From the NCBI RefSeq assembly GCF_007000325.2, contig NZ_CP117267.1, positions 2,867,001 to 2,931,000 of the forward strand: a DNA stretch of 64,000 nucleotides, read 5' to 3'. This DNA is from Rhizobium rhododendri. Its GTDB lineage: Bacteria > Pseudomonadota > Alphaproteobacteria > Rhizobiales > Rhizobiaceae. A program made the translations under genes and the position numbers. The notes beneath the pieces were generated by a model, which searched no databases, was not told the origin of the DNA, and saw only the letters and a program-made list of their open reading frames with translations. Below are positions 62,819 to 64,000 of this stretch, in pieces (position 1 is the first letter of the stretch; each line of letters begins with the position of its first letter).

Positions 62819-64000
62819 ATGTCGATCATACCGTTCAGTTCCGGGGCCAAAGCCAAGGCGATCAACGCAGCCCTCATGAAATCCCAGGCAGTCATCGAGT
62901 TCGACCTGACGGGGAAGATCACCACTGCCAATGAGAATTTCTGCAACACCCTTGGCTACAAGCTGCAGGATATCGTCGGCAGGCACCACAGCATTTTCTG
63001 CGACCCCGCCTATGTCGCATCCAGCGAGTACCGTACCTTCTGGGCCAATCTCGGCGACGGCAAGTTCGATTCCGGCGAATATAAAAGACTTGCAAAGGAC
63101 GGACGCGAAGTCTGGCTCCAGGCGACCTACAATCCTGTGCTGTCGCACGGCAAACCCTGCAAGGTGGTCAAATTCGCCAGCGTCATCACCGAAGCAAAAT
63201 TGCGCGCGGCCGATGCCGAGGGCAAGCTCAATGCGATTTCCCGCGTCCAGGCCGTGATCGAATTTACGCCTGGTGGAGAGATCCTTACGGCAAACGAAAA
63301 CTTCCTGTCGCTCCTTGGATATAGGCTCGAGGACATCAGCGGCCGTCACCACCAGATATTCTGCGACCCGGCCTATGTTTCAACGCCGGCATACAGGAAG
63401 TTCTGGGAAACGCTCGCCTCCGGTCAATTTATCGCGGAAGAGTTCATGCGGATCGGCAAGGGCGGCAAGGTCGTCTGGATTCAGGCTTCCTACAACCCTA
63501 TTCTGGACATGAACGGTCGCATCTTCAAGGTCGTCAAATTCGCAACCGACGTCACCGAACGCGTCCGTGCAGTCGCAGAACTGGCCGCTGGCCTGACGGC
63601 GCTTGCCAACGGCGATCTGGTATCGCGCATTGAAAAGCCGTTCATTCCGACGCTTGAAAAAGTCCGCGTAGACTTCAACCACTCCGTCGAGAAGCTGGAA
63701 TCCGCCATGCGCGTGGTGGCCGAAAATGCCAACGCGATCGCCGCCGGCGCAAGCCAGACCCGCACAGCCTCCGACGAGCTCGCGCGGCGTACCGAGCAAC
63801 AGGCCGCCGCCGTGGAGCAGACAGCCGCTGCCCTGGAGGAGATTACCCAAACGGTTGCCGATAGCGCCCGTCGGGCCGAGGAATCCGCCAATCTGGTGGC
63901 CCAGACCAGAAGCGGAGCCGAACTCTCCGGAGCGGTCGTGCGCAACGCCGTTAATGCGATGGGGGAAATCGACAAGTCTTCACGCGAAATCAGCAACATC
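62819..64000 (+). CDS. PAS-PAS methyl-accepting chemotaxis protein, 3' end outside window
   Basis: At least 394 residues, open to the window end. Two PAS domains of about 115 residues each (about 20-130 and 142-255) carry near-identical wording: ENFCNTLGYKLQDIVGRHHSIFC and ENFLSLLGYRLEDISGRHHQIFC, followed by GREVWLQATYNPV and GKVVWIQASYNPI. A HAMP-like linker and the MCP signalling coil (AGASQTRTASDELARRTEQQAAAVEQTAAALEEI in part) follow. No transmembrane segment is present, so it is a cytoplasmic, likely redox- or oxygen-sensing receptor similar in plan to BdlA. GGAGG precedes the ATG. Confidence 0.92.
   Translation, partial: MSIIPFSSGAKAKAINAALMKSQAVIEFDLTGKITTANENFCNTLGYKLQDIVGRHHSIFCDPAYVASSEYRTFWANLGDGKFDSGEYKRLAKDGREVWLQATYNPVLSHGKPCKVVKFASVITEAKLRAADAEGKLNAISRVQAVIEFTPGGEILTANENFLSLLGYRLEDISGRHHQIFCDPAYVSTPAYRKFWETLASGQFIAEEFMRIGKGGKVVWIQASYNPILDMNGRIFKVVKFATDVTERVRAVAELAAGLTALANGDLVSRIEKPFIPTLEKVRVDFNHSVEKLESAMRVVAENANAIAAGASQTRTASDELARRTEQQAAAVEQTAAALEEITQTVADSARRAEESANLVAQTRSGAELSGAVVRNAVNAMGEIDKSSREISNI

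Overview
The window is a 64 kb, GC-rich, densely coding chromosomal segment from an alphaproteobacterium of the Rhizobiaceae (Rhizobium/Agrobacterium/Neorhizobium type). This rests on family-typical gene orders (argH-lptM-lysA-DUF4175; ftsE-ftsX-YdcF-plsC; DUF2125/tyrC/hisC/methyltransferase/gloB; cobT-cobS-DnaJ/bolA; aroK-aroB-CNNM; xerD-accA), an alphaproteobacterial porin, a rhizobial-type intergenic palindrome, and a tRNA-Arg(CCU) split by a group I intron as in Agrobacterium. No phage, IS element, CRISPR array or conjugative system was seen. Most of the window is core genome, with small accessory patches at about 35.6-37.2 kb, 40.4-48 kb and 49-50 kb.

0-9.5 kb: end of argH, lptM, lysA and a large DUF4175 membrane protein read rightward. 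cpdR (cell-cycle proteolysis), hpt (purine salvage) and a DUF3426-like membrane protein read leftward. ftsE-ftsX and a YdcF protein follow. 9.6-24.2 kb: plsC, a ChaC-like cyclotransferase, DUF2125, the tyrC-hisC pair, a methyltransferase, gloB-cupin, an EamA exporter, DUF3108, rpmB, a VUT-family queuosine-precursor transporter, a phytase-like lipoprotein, cobT-cobS and a J-domain protein. The VUT gene carries what I read as a preQ1-I riboswitch whose pseudoknot pairs with the start codon.

24.2-36.8 kb: bolA, a RIME-like palindrome, the aroK-aroB-CNNM operon, a 55-residue membrane protein overlapping xerD, accA, a YafK-type L,D-transpeptidase overlapping tusA, a D,D-carboxypeptidase followed by a His-rich COG0523 GTPase, an M20 amidohydrolase, and two CBS genes behind a perfect FNR/FixK box. 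36.9-41.7 kb: the intron-containing tRNA-Arg, a porin, an ABC exporter and three small accessory genes (DUF982, a secreted protein, a 55-residue membrane protein).

41.8-49.0 kb: a probable nitrogen-compound catabolic module with an agmatinase-family ureohydrolase, a PLP aminotransferase, a HutC/GntR regulator, a complete polar amino acid ABC importer and an AraC regulator. 49.0-60.2 kb: a BON protein, an unrecognised exported protein, dxr (isoprenoids), hemA (haem), a glycine-zipper lipoprotein, tamA-tamB (outer-membrane assembly) and an Lrp/AsnC regulator. 60.3-64 kb: arginase and ornithine aminotransferase (arginine to glutamate semialdehyde), then the start of a cytoplasmic PAS-PAS chemoreceptor that runs off the window.

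All calls are from reading sequence and translations; no database search was run. Start codons were chosen mainly by Shine-Dalgarno spacing and expected family length.
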